Below are positions 42,661 through 51,343 of a stretch of DNA of 64,000 nt, in pieces. Under the pieces are notes generated by a model. That model was not told the DNA's origin, did no database searches, and saw only the letters and a list, made by a program, of their open reading frames with translations. The stretch's first letter is position 1. Each line of letters begins with the position of its first letter. A program made the position numbers and the translations under genes. Source of the DNA: Streptomyces sp. NBC_00289 (GTDB lineage Bacteria > Actinomycetota > Actinomycetes > Streptomycetales > Streptomycetaceae); contig NZ_CP108046.1 of the NCBI RefSeq assembly GCF_041435115.1, positions 1,426,001-1,490,000 on the forward strand, given 5' to 3'.

Positions 42661-42688
42661 ATATCAGCTTACGGCTGGACCCGGAACT

Positions 42689-43750
42689 ATGAAACGTCAC
42701 CTGGATCGCTGCGCGATCACCCCCTACGGCCGCGAAGCCGGAAGCTCCCGGGTCCGCGTCTTCGAGTGGCTGGACCGCGTGGGCACGAACTTCACCGTCG
42801 GCAGCTATCTGTCGCTGCCCGACGCCTCCGCCTCGCGGCTGCTGCGCCACCCGGTGTCCGTGGCCGGTGCGGAACTGCGGCTGGGAGCCTTCGTCAGGGC
42901 CCGGCCCCGGCGGCTGCTGCTGCACCGGGAGGCGTCCCCGCTCAGCCGGGGCTGGTGGGAACGCCGGCTGCTGACGAGCGCGGAGTTCGCCGTGTACGAC
43001 TTCGACGACGCCCTGCAGTGGGACCGGGGCGAGGGCGGACTCGCCCGCAGACTGGCCCCCAAGGCAGGCAAGGCCGAGCTGGCCGTACGCCACGCCGACC
43101 GGGTGATCGCGGGCAACGCCGTACTGGCGGACTGGGCCTCCCGCTTCCAGCGGGACGTGGTGATCATCCCGAGCTGTGTGTCCCTGGAGGACTACACGCG
43201 CAAACCCGCCTACGTACTGCGCGACCCGCCACGGCTCGGCTGGATCGGCTCGCGCCACAACGAGGCGTCCCTGCTGCTCATCGCCGACGCGCTCACCGAG
43301 GTCCACCGCAGGACCGGTGCGCGGCTGACGCTCGTCGGCACGACCACACGATCCCTCGGCGCCCTGGAGTCCTTCATCGACCGGATCGCCTGGAGTCCGG
43401 CGAGCCAGCGGACGGCGCTGGCCGACATGGACATCGGTCTCATGCCGCTTCCGGCGACCACCTACAACCTCGGCAAGTGCGGTTACAAACTGCTCCAGTA
43501 CGCCGCCGCCGGCCTGCCCGCCGTGGCCAGCCCACTGGGCGTCAACGCGGACCTGCTGCGCCAGTTCGAGCTGCCGGCGCCACACACCCAGGACGACTGG
43601 ACCGCGGCGCTCCTCGAACTGATCGACTCCCCCCAGGACGCCCGGGAGCGGCTGGGCCGGACCGCACGGGGAGTCACCGCGCGGCGGTACTCCTACAACG
43701 CGTGGCTGCCCCGCTGGGCCGCCGCGCTCGAACTCGGACCGGTGACGTGA
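42689..43750 (+). CDS. GT4-like glycosyltransferase
   Basis: A 353-residue cytosolic enzyme starting MKRHLDRCAITPYGREAGSS, just after operator copy B. It has the GT-B shape: N-terminal half with VYDFDDALQWDRG, C-terminal half with PRLGWIGSRHNEASLLLIAD and the donor-site run IGLMPLPATTYNLGKCGYKL, then LQYAAAGLPAVASPLGVNAD. It is the first gene of an operon that continues with a GT2 enzyme, the initiating sugar transferase and an epimerase, joined by TGATG junctions. Sugar specificity is unknown. CCGGA is the only upstream ribosome-binding hint. Confidence 0.8.
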   Translation: MKRHLDRCAITPYGREAGSSRVRVFEWLDRVGTNFTVGSYLSLPDASASRLLRHPVSVAGAELRLGAFVRARPRRLLLHREASPLSRGWWERRLLTSAEFAVYDFDDALQWDRGEGGLARRLAPKAGKAELAVRHADRVIAGNAVLADWASRFQRDVVIIPSCVSLEDYTRKPAYVLRDPPRLGWIGSRHNEASLLLIADALTEVHRRTGARLTLVGTTTRSLGALESFIDRIAWSPASQRTALADMDIGLMPLPATTYNLGKCGYKLLQYAAAGLPAVASPLGVNADLLRQFELPAPHTQDDWTAALLELIDSPQDARERLGRTARGVTARRYSYNAWLPRWAAALELGPVT

Positions 43751-44814
43751 TGAGGCCGGGCGAGCGGTCCGCGCCGGCCGCCGACATCGTGATCGTCAAC
43801 TGGAACACGGGCCGTCATCTCGCGGACTGCCTGCGCTCGATCGTCCGGACCGACCGGTCGCTCCTGCGGGTGGCCCGGGTCGTCGTCGTCGACAACGCCT
43901 CCACCGACCGTTCCCACGAGCACCTGACCACGCCCGGCATCCCGCTCACCGTCGTCCGCAACAGCCGTAACCACGGCTTCGCCGTCGCCTGCAACCAGGG
44001 CGCCGCTCTGGGCGACAGCGACTTCCTGCTCTTCCTCAACCCGGACACGGAGCTGTATCCCGACACCCTGCGTGCCGTGGGCGACTTCCTCCGGTCCCCG
44101 GCCGCCCGGGGCCCCGGCATCTGCGGCGGCCGGATGGTCGACGCGCGGGGACGGCCCGCGGTCTCCTGTTCGCGCGCCCCCACCCTGCGCACCTTCCTCG
44201 GCAAGGCGACCGGCCTCGACCGGCTGGCTCCCGCGCTCTTCCCGCCGCACCACCTGCGGCCCGCGGAGACCACCGCCTCGCGACCGGTCGACCAGGTCAT
44301 CGGCGCCTTCTTCCTGCTGCGCCGCCCACTCTTCGACCGGCTCGGCGGCTTCGACGAGCGCTACTTCCTCTACTTCGAGGAAGCCGACCTCGCCCGTCGT
44401 GCCCGTCAACTCGGCCGCGGCAGCTACTACGTCCACGAAGCCCGGGTCCACCACATCGGTCAGGTCAGCTCCGCCCAACTCGGTGGCCGGCGACTGCGCC
44501 ACTCGCTGTGCAGCCGTACCCGGTACGCCTTCCGGCACTGGCCCCGATCACACGCCTGGCTGCTGGTGGCCCTCACGCTGACGGTCGAACTCGCCGCCAG
44601 GCTCGCGCGGTCCGCGCTGCACGCGAGCCCGTCCGAATGCCGAGCGACACTCGCCGGCTACGGCGGATACCTGCGGTGGCTCTGCACCACCACCGGACGC
44701 CTGCTCGAACGCGGTCTCCTCCAGGCGACGGCACCCGCCCCGGGCCCGACCGCGCCCACACCACCACCCCTGACGACGGAACCGGCTGAGGACGTTCTCC
44801 ATGCACACCGCTGA
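43750..44814 (+). CDS. GT2 glycosyltransferase, rhamnosyltransferase-like
   Basis: A 354-residue inverting enzyme of the GT-A fold. IVNWNTGRHLADCLRSIV opens the domain, VVVDNASTDRSHEHL is the nucleotide site, FLLFLNPDTELYPDTLRAVG holds the metal-binding aspartate region, and FDERYFLYFEEADLARRARQ is the acceptor/base region, as in WbbL-like rhamnosyltransferases. A C-terminal helical part may be membrane-associated (LLVALTLTVELAARLA). The gene is joined to the previous one by TGATG and overlaps the next by 14 bp. Confidence 0.85.
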   Translation: MRPGERSAPAADIVIVNWNTGRHLADCLRSIVRTDRSLLRVARVVVVDNASTDRSHEHLTTPGIPLTVVRNSRNHGFAVACNQGAALGDSDFLLFLNPDTELYPDTLRAVGDFLRSPAARGPGICGGRMVDARGRPAVSCSRAPTLRTFLGKATGLDRLAPALFPPHHLRPAETTASRPVDQVIGAFFLLRRPLFDRLGGFDERYFLYFEEADLARRARQLGRGSYYVHEARVHHIGQVSSAQLGGRRLRHSLCSRTRYAFRHWPRSHAWLLVALTLTVELAARLARSALHASPSECRATLAGYGGYLRWLCTTTGRLLERGLLQATAPAPGPTAPTPPPLTTEPAEDVLHAHR

Positions 44815-45475
44815 CCGAGCTTCCCCGAAGACACTGCCGGCCATGAGCGCCGTGCGGCTCTCACCGGCGCGCCGCACTCTGGACGTCGCCGTGTCCCTCA
44901 CTCTGCTGCTGGTGTTCGCCCCGCTCCTCCTGCTGGTGGCCCTGCTGGTCGCGGGCACGAGCGGGCCACCGGTGCTGTTCCGCCAGCCGCGGATCGGCGC
45001 GGGCGGCGGCACGTTCACGCTGCTCAAGTTCCGCAGCATGCGGACGGGTTGCACGGGCCCCGGGGTGACCTGCGGCGTGGACCCGAGGGTGACCCGCACC
45101 GGGCGCGTCCTGCGCCGGCTCAGCCTGGACGAACTCCCGCAACTGTGGAACGTGCTGCGCGGCGACATGACCCTGGTCGGCCCCCGCCCCGAGATACCGC
45201 GCCTCGCCCGCCGCTATCCACCGCAGCACCGCTGGGTGTTCCGGCACCGCCCCGGACTGACCGGACCCTGCGCGCTGCGGTCGCGCGGCTACGCCGCCCG
45301 GCTGGACGGCCGGCCCGATCCCGAGGAGTACTACCTGTCGGTCCTCGTTCCCCAACGCACCGCGCTGGACGCCGAGTTCCTGAAGCGTGCCACCGCGTGG
45401 CACGTCGTGGGGTTCACCGCCCGGACCGCCGTGTACGTGCTGTCCGCGGTGTGGGACCGGGAAGGAGGGTCGTGA
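44801..45475 (+). CDS. Initiating phosphoglycosyltransferase (bacterial sugar transferase)
   Basis: A 224-residue protein of the small PglC/WcaJ-core type. One N-terminal hydrophobic segment (about 30-52, VAVSLTLLLVFAPLLLLVAL) precedes the catalytic core: LLKFRSMRTG, then LSLDELPQLWNVLRGDMTLV, then GPRPE. The Asp-Glu pair of LDELPQ carries out transfer of a sugar phosphate from UDP-sugar to undecaprenyl phosphate, the first step of repeat-unit assembly. GAGGA lies 8 nt before the ATG. It overlaps the previous gene by 14 bp and joins the next by TGATG. Confidence 0.9.
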   Translation: MHTADRASPKTLPAMSAVRLSPARRTLDVAVSLTLLLVFAPLLLLVALLVAGTSGPPVLFRQPRIGAGGGTFTLLKFRSMRTGCTGPGVTCGVDPRVTRTGRVLRRLSLDELPQLWNVLRGDMTLVGPRPEIPRLARRYPPQHRWVFRHRPGLTGPCALRSRGYAARLDGRPDPEEYYLSVLVPQRTALDAEFLKRATAWHVVGFTARTAVYVLSAVWDREGGS

Positions 45476-46470
45476 TGCGTGCCGTCGTGACCGGCGTCGC
45501 CGGATTCATCGGCTCGCACCTGTGCGAGCACCTGCTGTCCCGCGGCGACGAGGTCGTCGGCATCGACGCGCTGACCGATTTCTACGCACCCGCGCGCAAG
45601 CGGCGCAACCTCGCCCGCCTGCTGGACCGGGACCGGTTCACCTTCCGCCGCGGTGACCTGCTCGACCTGCCCCTCCAGTCGCTGTTCGCCGACGCCGACG
45701 CCGTCTACCACCTCGCCGGCCAGCCCGGCGTGCGCGACTCCTGGGGCGCGGAGTTCGCCGTCTACCTCGAACGCAACGTCCTGGTCACCCAGCACGTACT
45801 GGAGGCGGCCCGGGATTCGGGACTGCCCCGGCTGGTCTTCGCCTCCAGCTCGTCGGTGTACGGCGACGCGGAGTCGTATCCCACCCCGGAGTCGGTGCGC
45901 CCCCGACCCGTCTCCCCGTACGGCGTCACCAAGCTCGCCGCGGAGCAGCTGTGCGAGACCTACCGGACCGTCTTCGGCGTTCCGGCGGCCTCCTTGCGGC
46001 TGTTCAGCGTCTACGGCCCCCGGCAGCGCCCCGACATGGCGTTCGCACGGCTCGTCGACGCCGCCTGCACCCGCCGCTCCTTCCCGCTGTACGGCGACGG
46101 CGGCCAGAGCCGCGACTTCACCTACGTCGGCGACGTGGTGACCGCGATGCGTTCGGCCGCCCTCTCCTCGTGGACCGGCGTCGCCAACCTCGGCGGCGGC
46201 AGTGAGGTGACAATGAATCAGGCCATTGCCCTGCTGGATGAGTTGGCGACCCCGGTGGACGTCGTATCGGGTCCGGACCTCCCGGGCGACGCCCGCCGTA
46301 CCGCGGCCGACATCACCCTGGCCCGCGACGCCTTCGGCTACCGGCCGGACACCGACATCCGCACGGGGCTCGCCGCGATGGTGCGGGCCGAACGGGTCCT
46401 GCAGCGGTCCGGGCCGGACGACTCCGCCGCCGTTGACGGACACCGCCCCCTGCACCGGAGCAAGGCCTGA
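45475..46470 (+). CDS. NAD-dependent sugar-nucleotide epimerase/dehydratase
   Basis: A 331-residue extended SDR. The NAD-binding GVAGFIGSH is at residues 7-15, the catalytic Tyr149-xxx-Lys153 in SPYGVTK, preceded by ASSSSVYGD. LYGDGGQSRDFTYVGDVV is the usual C-terminal substrate-side block. This pattern fits a UDP-glucose or UDP-glucuronate 4-epimerase; with UDP-GlcA made elsewhere in the cluster, the glucuronate route to UDP-GalA is plausible but not shown. It is the last gene of the operon from promoter B and ends at a convergent double hairpin. Confidence 0.85.
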   Translation: MRAVVTGVAGFIGSHLCEHLLSRGDEVVGIDALTDFYAPARKRRNLARLLDRDRFTFRRGDLLDLPLQSLFADADAVYHLAGQPGVRDSWGAEFAVYLERNVLVTQHVLEAARDSGLPRLVFASSSSVYGDAESYPTPESVRPRPVSPYGVTKLAAEQLCETYRTVFGVPAASLRLFSVYGPRQRPDMAFARLVDAACTRRSFPLYGDGGQSRDFTYVGDVVTAMRSAALSSWTGVANLGGGSEVTMNQAIALLDELATPVDVVSGPDLPGDARRTAADITLARDAFGYRPDTDIRTGLAAMVRAERVLQRSGPDDSAAVDGHRPLHRSKA

Positions 46471-46478
46471 CGAGCGGT

Positions 46479-46525
46479 CCGATGCAGCATCGGCCGGGAC
46501 ACCGGGAGCGCGGCGGGCCGCGCTC
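46479..46525. terminator. Convergent double-hairpin terminator
   Basis: Two perfect stems in the 53-bp gap: CCGATG-CAG-CATCGG (46479-46493) and GAGCGCGG-CGGG-CCGCGCTC (46506-46525). The second overlaps the stop of the methyltransferase gene. They probably end the facing operons in both directions. Confidence 0.65.
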
Positions 46526-47474
46526 ACTCCCGCCGCTGCGCTCCCCGGTAGTAGTCGACGATCTCCGCCGCCGTCATCTCCCGTTCCCTCCTGCGCCCCA
46601 GGAAGAACACCGCCGACGCGTCGTCCTGGGCGAAGTCCGGAGGGACGAGGTGGTCGAGGCCGCGCAGCCAGAACAGGAGGCCGCGGGTCGCGCGGCCCGC
46701 GGAGGCGGAGCGGGTGAGGCCCCGGACCACGTGGTCGAGGCTCCACAGGAGCTGGGTGCCGGGGCCGGCCACCGGGCCGGCGGCGAGTTCCTCGAAACGG
46801 CGGAAGAGGTAGCGGTGGCCGCTCGCCGTGAAGCGGGTGAAGTCGTGGGCGCCGGCGTGCACTTGCTGCAGGAAGGGGGTCTCCGCGTAGACGAGCCCGC
46901 CGTCCGTGAGGACCCGGTGGATCTCCGCGACGACCAGGGACGGGTCCAGGACATGCTCCAGGACGGCCTGCACCAGCACCGCGTCGACGCTTCCCGCGGA
47001 CAGCGGAATGCGGTGGGCGTCGGCGACGAACTGGGTCACGGGACTGCCGACGATGTCGAACCCGATCACCTGGACGCGAGGGTCCCGGTAGACGGCCTCC
47101 ACTCCGTTGCCGACCGTGGCGCCACCGACGACGAGCAGTCTCGGCGCGGGGTGGGGCAGGGCCCGCAGCATCAGGTCGACGTTGTGTGCCGCGATCCGGT
47201 TGGGCGGCTTGAGGACGCGTCGCAGCGGGGCGGGGAGGCCCTCGGCGCCGGCACCGGCGGCCGGCGCCACGGGTGCCCTGTCCGCGGCCACGACACTGCG
47301 CTCGAAGTCGACGAGCACGGGCCACCGGCCGACCGTGGGAAAGACGGCCGCGGCCGTCCCGTACGGACAGGAGGACGCGGTGCAGCCGAGCCCGCCGGGC
47401 CGGTCCGCCAGGTCGGACCGGCAGCGCGGGCACACCAGCAGCTTCCTGATGGCACTCAGCTCGGCAAGCGGCAT
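46524..47474 (-). CDS. SAM-dependent methyltransferase with N-terminal zinc ribbon
   Basis: A 316-residue protein. Residues about 15-37 have four cysteines in CxxC and CxxxxC pattern (LLVCPRCRSDL and CTASSCPYG), like Trm112/methyltransferase zinc ribbons. The methyltransferase domain follows: LLVVGGATVGNGVEAVYRDP (motif I), PLSAGSVDAVLVQAVLEHVL, then HRVLTDGGLVYAETPFLQQV. It may O-methylate a sugar of the polymer, by context. GGAGGA lies 7 nt before the ATG. The gene is divergent from the GT4 gene, across the region with promoter copy C. Confidence 0.8.
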   Translation of the reverse strand: MPLAELSAIRKLLVCPRCRSDLADRPGGLGCTASSCPYGTAAAVFPTVGRWPVLVDFERSVVAADRAPVAPAAGAGAEGLPAPLRRVLKPPNRIAAHNVDLMLRALPHPAPRLLVVGGATVGNGVEAVYRDPRVQVIGFDIVGSPVTQFVADAHRIPLSAGSVDAVLVQAVLEHVLDPSLVVAEIHRVLTDGGLVYAETPFLQQVHAGAHDFTRFTASGHRYLFRRFEELAAGPVAGPGTQLLWSLDHVVRGLTRSASAGRATRGLLFWLRGLDHLVPPDFAQDDASAVFFLGRRREREMTAAEIVDYYRGAQRRE

Positions 47475-47517
47475 GCGCGTTCCTCCGAGGTATTCCCCTC
47501 GACCATTTTCCTACGAT

Positions 47518-47570
47518 TTGACCGATACCGCCTGAAGAGTGAAGATGTACGTATACGACGTAAACATACG
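47518..47570 (+). promoter_or_regulatory. Polysaccharide-cluster promoter/operator, copy C
   Basis: TTGACC (47518-47523), 17 nt, GAAGAT (47541-47546), five bases, then TATACGACGTAAACATACG (47552-47570). It drives the GT4-ugd-uxs operon 35 bp downstream; the methyltransferase gene starts 78 bp to the left. Confidence 0.7.
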
Positions 47571-47605
47571 GCGATCAAACGGAACCGGGACGGCGGTGGT
47601 CCACC

Positions 47606-48886
47606 ATGCGGAACGGGACGCTCGTCCCCGGCTCCGGACGGTCCGACACCCCGGCCTTCACCTGGCCCGCGGCACCCCCGCGGGTGGTGCCGACCGCCTC
47701 GCTGCCGTCGCCCCCCGCGCCGGCCCGCATCAAGGTCCTGCACGTGATCACCAGGTTCCAGGCGGGAGCCGGTGGCAACACGCTGCTGTCGGCCGTCGGC
47801 CTGGACCCCGAGCGGTACGAGGTCTGGATCGCCGGAGTTCCCGGCGGCGGCCTCTGGGAGCGGGCTCGCGCGGCCGGAGTGCACACGGTCGAGCTATGCG
47901 GTTTCCGGCACACCCTCACGCCCGCCGACCTGCTCGTGCTGGCACGGCTGGTGCGCCTGATGCGGCGGGAGCGGTTCACCGTCGTGCACACCCACTCGGC
48001 CAAGGGTGGTTTCCTCGGCCGACTCGCCGCCCGGCTGTGCCGCACCCCCGTCGTGGTGCACACCTTCCACGGCCTCAGCTTCCATCCGTACCAGTCACGC
48101 TCCCGGCGCACGGTGTACCGCTGCCTGGAACGCGCGACCCGCCGCTTCACCCACGGGTTCCTGGCCGTCGCCCCCCGCGTGGCCCGGCAGGCCGTCGAGG
48201 AACACCTGGCCCTGCCCGGCCTGGTGCGGGTGATCCCCTCCGCCGTCGACCTGGGCCACATACCCCAGAGGTTCGATCCCCTCGCCCGGCGGGTGCTCGG
48301 CCCACCCCGCTCCACCGCCCTGATCGGCACCGTCGGCCGGATCGACACGCAGAAGGCTCCGCTGGACTTCGTCCGCATGGCGGCCGCGATCCGTGCCGAA
48401 CGCCCCGACACCGCGTTCACCATGATCGGCGACGGTCCACTGGAGGACGAGGTCCGGCGACTCGCCGCGCACCTCGACATCGAGCTGACCCTCACCGGCG
48501 ACCGGCCGGACGCCTCCTGGCTGGTGGCCGGCCTGGACGTGTTCGTGATGCCGTCCCTGTACGAAGGTCTGGGGAGGGCCCTCACCGAGGCGCTGGCCAC
48601 CGCGCGTCCGGTGGTCGCCACGGCCGTGAACGGCGTGCCGGACCTGGTGGAGCACGGCGCCACGGGACTGCTGGTGGCACCGGCCGATCCGGAAGGCGCG
48701 GCACGGGCGGTCTGCTGGCTGCTCGACCATCCCCGGGAGGCGGCCGAGATGGGCCGACAGGGCCGGCAGCGCGTACGGGCCGGCTTCGCACCGCAGGCCA
48801 TGTGCGCGGCCGTCGACGCCTGTTACCGAGGCCTGCTGGGCCTCCCGCCACAGAGCCGGACCCCGGGAGCGTCCCCGGGCCCCTGA
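47606..48886 (+). CDS. GT4 glycosyltransferase
   Basis: A 426-residue enzyme of the GT-B fold. A proline-rich start (about 1-40) precedes IKVLHVITRFQAGAGGNTLL, the glycine-rich acceptor loop. The donor half has LIGTVGRIDTQKAPLDFVRM and VFVMPSLYEGLGRALTEALA, the E-x7-E motif that holds the nucleotide sugar in GT4 enzymes. It would add a sugar to the repeat unit at the membrane. It heads an operon with UDP-glucose dehydrogenase and UDP-xylose synthase, so UDP-GlcA or UDP-Xyl is a likely donor. The ribosome binding site is poor (GGTGGTCC). Confidence 0.88.
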   Translation: MRNGTLVPGSGRSDTPAFTWPAAPPRVVPTASLPSPPAPARIKVLHVITRFQAGAGGNTLLSAVGLDPERYEVWIAGVPGGGLWERARAAGVHTVELCGFRHTLTPADLLVLARLVRLMRRERFTVVHTHSAKGGFLGRLAARLCRTPVVVHTFHGLSFHPYQSRSRRTVYRCLERATRRFTHGFLAVAPRVARQAVEEHLALPGLVRVIPSAVDLGHIPQRFDPLARRVLGPPRSTALIGTVGRIDTQKAPLDFVRMAAAIRAERPDTAFTMIGDGPLEDEVRRLAAHLDIELTLTGDRPDASWLVAGLDVFVMPSLYEGLGRALTEALATARPVVATAVNGVPDLVEHGATGLLVAPADPEGAARAVCWLLDHPREAAEMGRQGRQRVRAGFAPQAMCAAVDACYRGLLGLPPQSRTPGASPGP

Positions 48887-48942
48887 ACCGGAGCGCGCCG
48901 CCGGAGCAGAGCCCCGCCGGCACCTCGACCACGGAGATCGCC

Positions 48943-50268
48943 ATGCGCCTCACAGTCATTGGCACCGGATACGTCGGAGCCGTTCACGCCGCCTGCATGG
49001 CGGACATCGGCCACGATGTCCTGGGCGTCGACATCGACACCGACCGGATCACCGCCCTCGCCGCGGGCCGGCCGCCCTTCTTCGAGCCCGGCCTGTCCGG
49101 CATGCTCAAGGCGGCGGTGGACGCGGGACGGCTGCGCTTCACGACCTCCCTGGCCGAGGCCGCGTGGTTCGCCGACACCCACTTCGTCTGCGTCGGCACC
49201 CCGCAGCGGCCCGGCTCGGGCGCCGCCGACCTGAGGCATGTGGAGGCGGCGGTGGACGGCCTCGCGCCGCATCTGCCGCGCAGCGGGTACGAGAGGGTGC
49301 TGGTGGTCGGCAAGTCCACGGTGCCCGTCGGTACGGCCAGCCGGCTCTCCACGCGACTGCGGACGAGCGCACCGGACGCGGAGGTGGCCTGGAACCCGGA
49401 GTTCCTGCGCGAGGGCTGCGCGGTCCGGGACACCCTGAGTCCGGAACGGATCGTGGTGGGTGCCGGATCGGCGCGGGCCGAGGCCCGGATGCGGGAGCTC
49501 TACGCTCCCCTGCTCGCGACCGGAACCCGGTTCATCGCCACGGACCCGGCCACCGCCGAACTGGTCAAGGTGGCCTCCAACTCCTTCCTCGCCACCAAGA
49601 TCTCGTTCGTCAACGCCATGGCCGAGATCTGCGATGTCACGGGGGCCGACGTCCTCGCCCTGGCCGAGGCCATGGGTGCCGACTCCCGCATCGGCCCCCG
49701 CTTCCTGTCCCCCGGCCTCGGCTTCGGCGGCAGCTGCCTGCCCAAGGACATCCGGGCCTTCGCCGCCCGTGCCGAGGAACTCGGCCAGGGCGAGTCCGTG
49801 GCCTTCCTCCGGCAGGTCGACGAGATCAACACACGCCAGCGCACCCGCACCGTCGACCTCGCGCGCCAACTCGCCGGCGGGAGCTTCGCGGAGCGCAGCG
49901 TCGCCGTCCTCGGGGCCGCCTTCAAGCCGTGCAGCGACGACGTACGGGACTCGCCGGCGCTGGCGGTCGCGGACACGATCCGACGGCAGGGAGCCCAGGT
50001 CCGCGTCCACGACCCCGAGGCGGTCGACAACGCCCGGGCGGCCTTTCCCGCGCTCCAGTTCGCTCTGGAGGTGTCGAAGGCCTGCGAGCGCGCCGACGTC
50101 GTCCTGCACCTCACCGAATGGCCCCAGTACCGTGACCTCGACCCCGCCGCGCTCGCCACGGTGGTCCGGTCGCCGGCCATCGTCGACGCGCGCAACACCC
50201 TCGATCCGGTCGCCTGGCGGTCGGCGGGCTGGACACTCCGTGCCCCCGGCCGCCCGCGGCTCGGCTGA
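48943..50268 (+). CDS. ugd: UDP-glucose 6-dehydrogenase
   Basis: A 441-residue NAD enzyme oxidising UDP-glucose to UDP-glucuronate. Residues 5-13 (VIGTGYVGA) bind NAD; VGKSTVPVGT is near residue 127; WNPEFLREG and DPATAELVKVASNSFLATKI are family blocks; the catalytic Cys265 is in GFGGSCLPKD. The C-terminal domain (VLGAAFKPCSDDVRDSPAL) is intact. GGAG lies 6 nt before the ATG. It feeds the UDP-xylose synthase 15 bp downstream and probably the cluster's glycosyltransferases. Confidence 0.93.
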   Translation: MRLTVIGTGYVGAVHAACMADIGHDVLGVDIDTDRITALAAGRPPFFEPGLSGMLKAAVDAGRLRFTTSLAEAAWFADTHFVCVGTPQRPGSGAADLRHVEAAVDGLAPHLPRSGYERVLVVGKSTVPVGTASRLSTRLRTSAPDAEVAWNPEFLREGCAVRDTLSPERIVVGAGSARAEARMRELYAPLLATGTRFIATDPATAELVKVASNSFLATKISFVNAMAEICDVTGADVLALAEAMGADSRIGPRFLSPGLGFGGSCLPKDIRAFAARAEELGQGESVAFLRQVDEINTRQRTRTVDLARQLAGGSFAERSVAVLGAAFKPCSDDVRDSPALAVADTIRRQGAQVRVHDPEAVDNARAAFPALQFALEVSKACERADVVLHLTEWPQYRDLDPAALATVVRSPAIVDARNTLDPVAWRSAGWTLRAPGRPRLG

Positions 50269-50283
50269 ACGGCGGGAGGAATC

Positions 50284-51252
50284 ATGCGTGTCGTGGTGTC
50301 CGGCGGAAGCGGCTTCCTCGGATCGCACCTGTGCGAAGCGCTGTTGCGCCGGGGCGACAGTGTCCGCTGCCTGGACGACTTCTCCTCGGGCCGTGTCTCG
50401 AACATCGCCCACCTCCTCCACGAGCCCGGCTTCGAATCCACCACGTGCGACGTCACCGAACGCTTCCGGGTCATCGGGGACGTCGACGCCGTCGTCCATC
50501 TCGCCAGCCCCGCCTCACCCTTCGACTACGCGCGCCGCCCCCTGGAGACGCTGGCCGCCGGCAGCCGGGGCACGGAGAACCTGCTGAGACTGGCGGCCGG
50601 CCACCGCGCGCGCTTCGTCCTGGCGTCCACCAGCGAGGTCTACGGCGACCCCAGGGAACATCCGCAGGACGAGGACTACTGGGGGCACGTCAACCCGATC
50701 GGACCCCGCAGCGTCTACGACGAGTCCAAGCGCTTCGCCGAGGCCCTCACCATGGCCTACCGCCGCAGCAGGGACGTCAACACCGGCATCGCGAGGATCT
50801 TCAACACCTACGGGCCGAGGATGCGCGCGCACGACGGCCGGGTGGTCTCCACCTTCGTCCGGCAGGCCCTGGACGGAGAGCCGCTGACCGTCTTCGGAGA
50901 CGGCAGCCAGACCCGCAGCCTCTGTTACGTCGACGACCTGATCCGCGGTCTGCTCGCCATGATCGACAGACGTCTGCCGGGCCCCTTCAACCTCGGCAAC
51001 TCCCTGGAACGCACCGTGCGGGAACTCGCCGAGCTCGTCCTGCGCCTCACCGGCTCGGACAGCGAACTGCGCTTCCTGCCCCTGCCCGTCGACGATCCGG
51101 CCCGCCGGCGCCCCGCCATCACCCGGGCCCGCGAAGAACTCGGCTGGCACCCGAGGGTGCCGCTGGAGGAAGGTCTGCGCCGCACCGTCACCTGGTTCTC
51201 GACGCAGCCGGTCACCTCCGGACGACCACCGGAGCGTCCCGCGGTGGGGTGA
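50284..51252 (+). CDS. uxs: UDP-glucuronate decarboxylase (UDP-xylose synthase)
   Basis: A 322-residue extended SDR. GGSGFLGSH (7-15) binds NAD; STSEVYGDPREHPQDEDYWG, then VNPIGPRSVYDESKR is nearly diagnostic of UXS, with Tyr145 and Lys149 and Glu118 of the catalytic set. RIFNTYGPRMRAHDGRVVS follows. It decarboxylates UDP-glucuronate to UDP-xylose, taking the product of the preceding gene. GGAGGA is upstream of the ATG. The pair implies that xylose, or a sugar derived from it, is part of the polymer. Confidence 0.92.
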   Translation: MRVVVSGGSGFLGSHLCEALLRRGDSVRCLDDFSSGRVSNIAHLLHEPGFESTTCDVTERFRVIGDVDAVVHLASPASPFDYARRPLETLAAGSRGTENLLRLAAGHRARFVLASTSEVYGDPREHPQDEDYWGHVNPIGPRSVYDESKRFAEALTMAYRRSRDVNTGIARIFNTYGPRMRAHDGRVVSTFVRQALDGEPLTVFGDGSQTRSLCYVDDLIRGLLAMIDRRLPGPFNLGNSLERTVRELAELVLRLTGSDSELRFLPLPVDDPARRRPAITRAREELGWHPRVPLEEGLRRTVTWFSTQPVTSGRPPERPAVG

Positions 51253-51343
51253 CCGGCGACCCCGCGCTCTCCCGCGGCCGACGACCGCGGCAGAGGGCGG
51301 ATTTCGGGGGACCCGTACACCCCGCACGACAGAGGCACCGATC

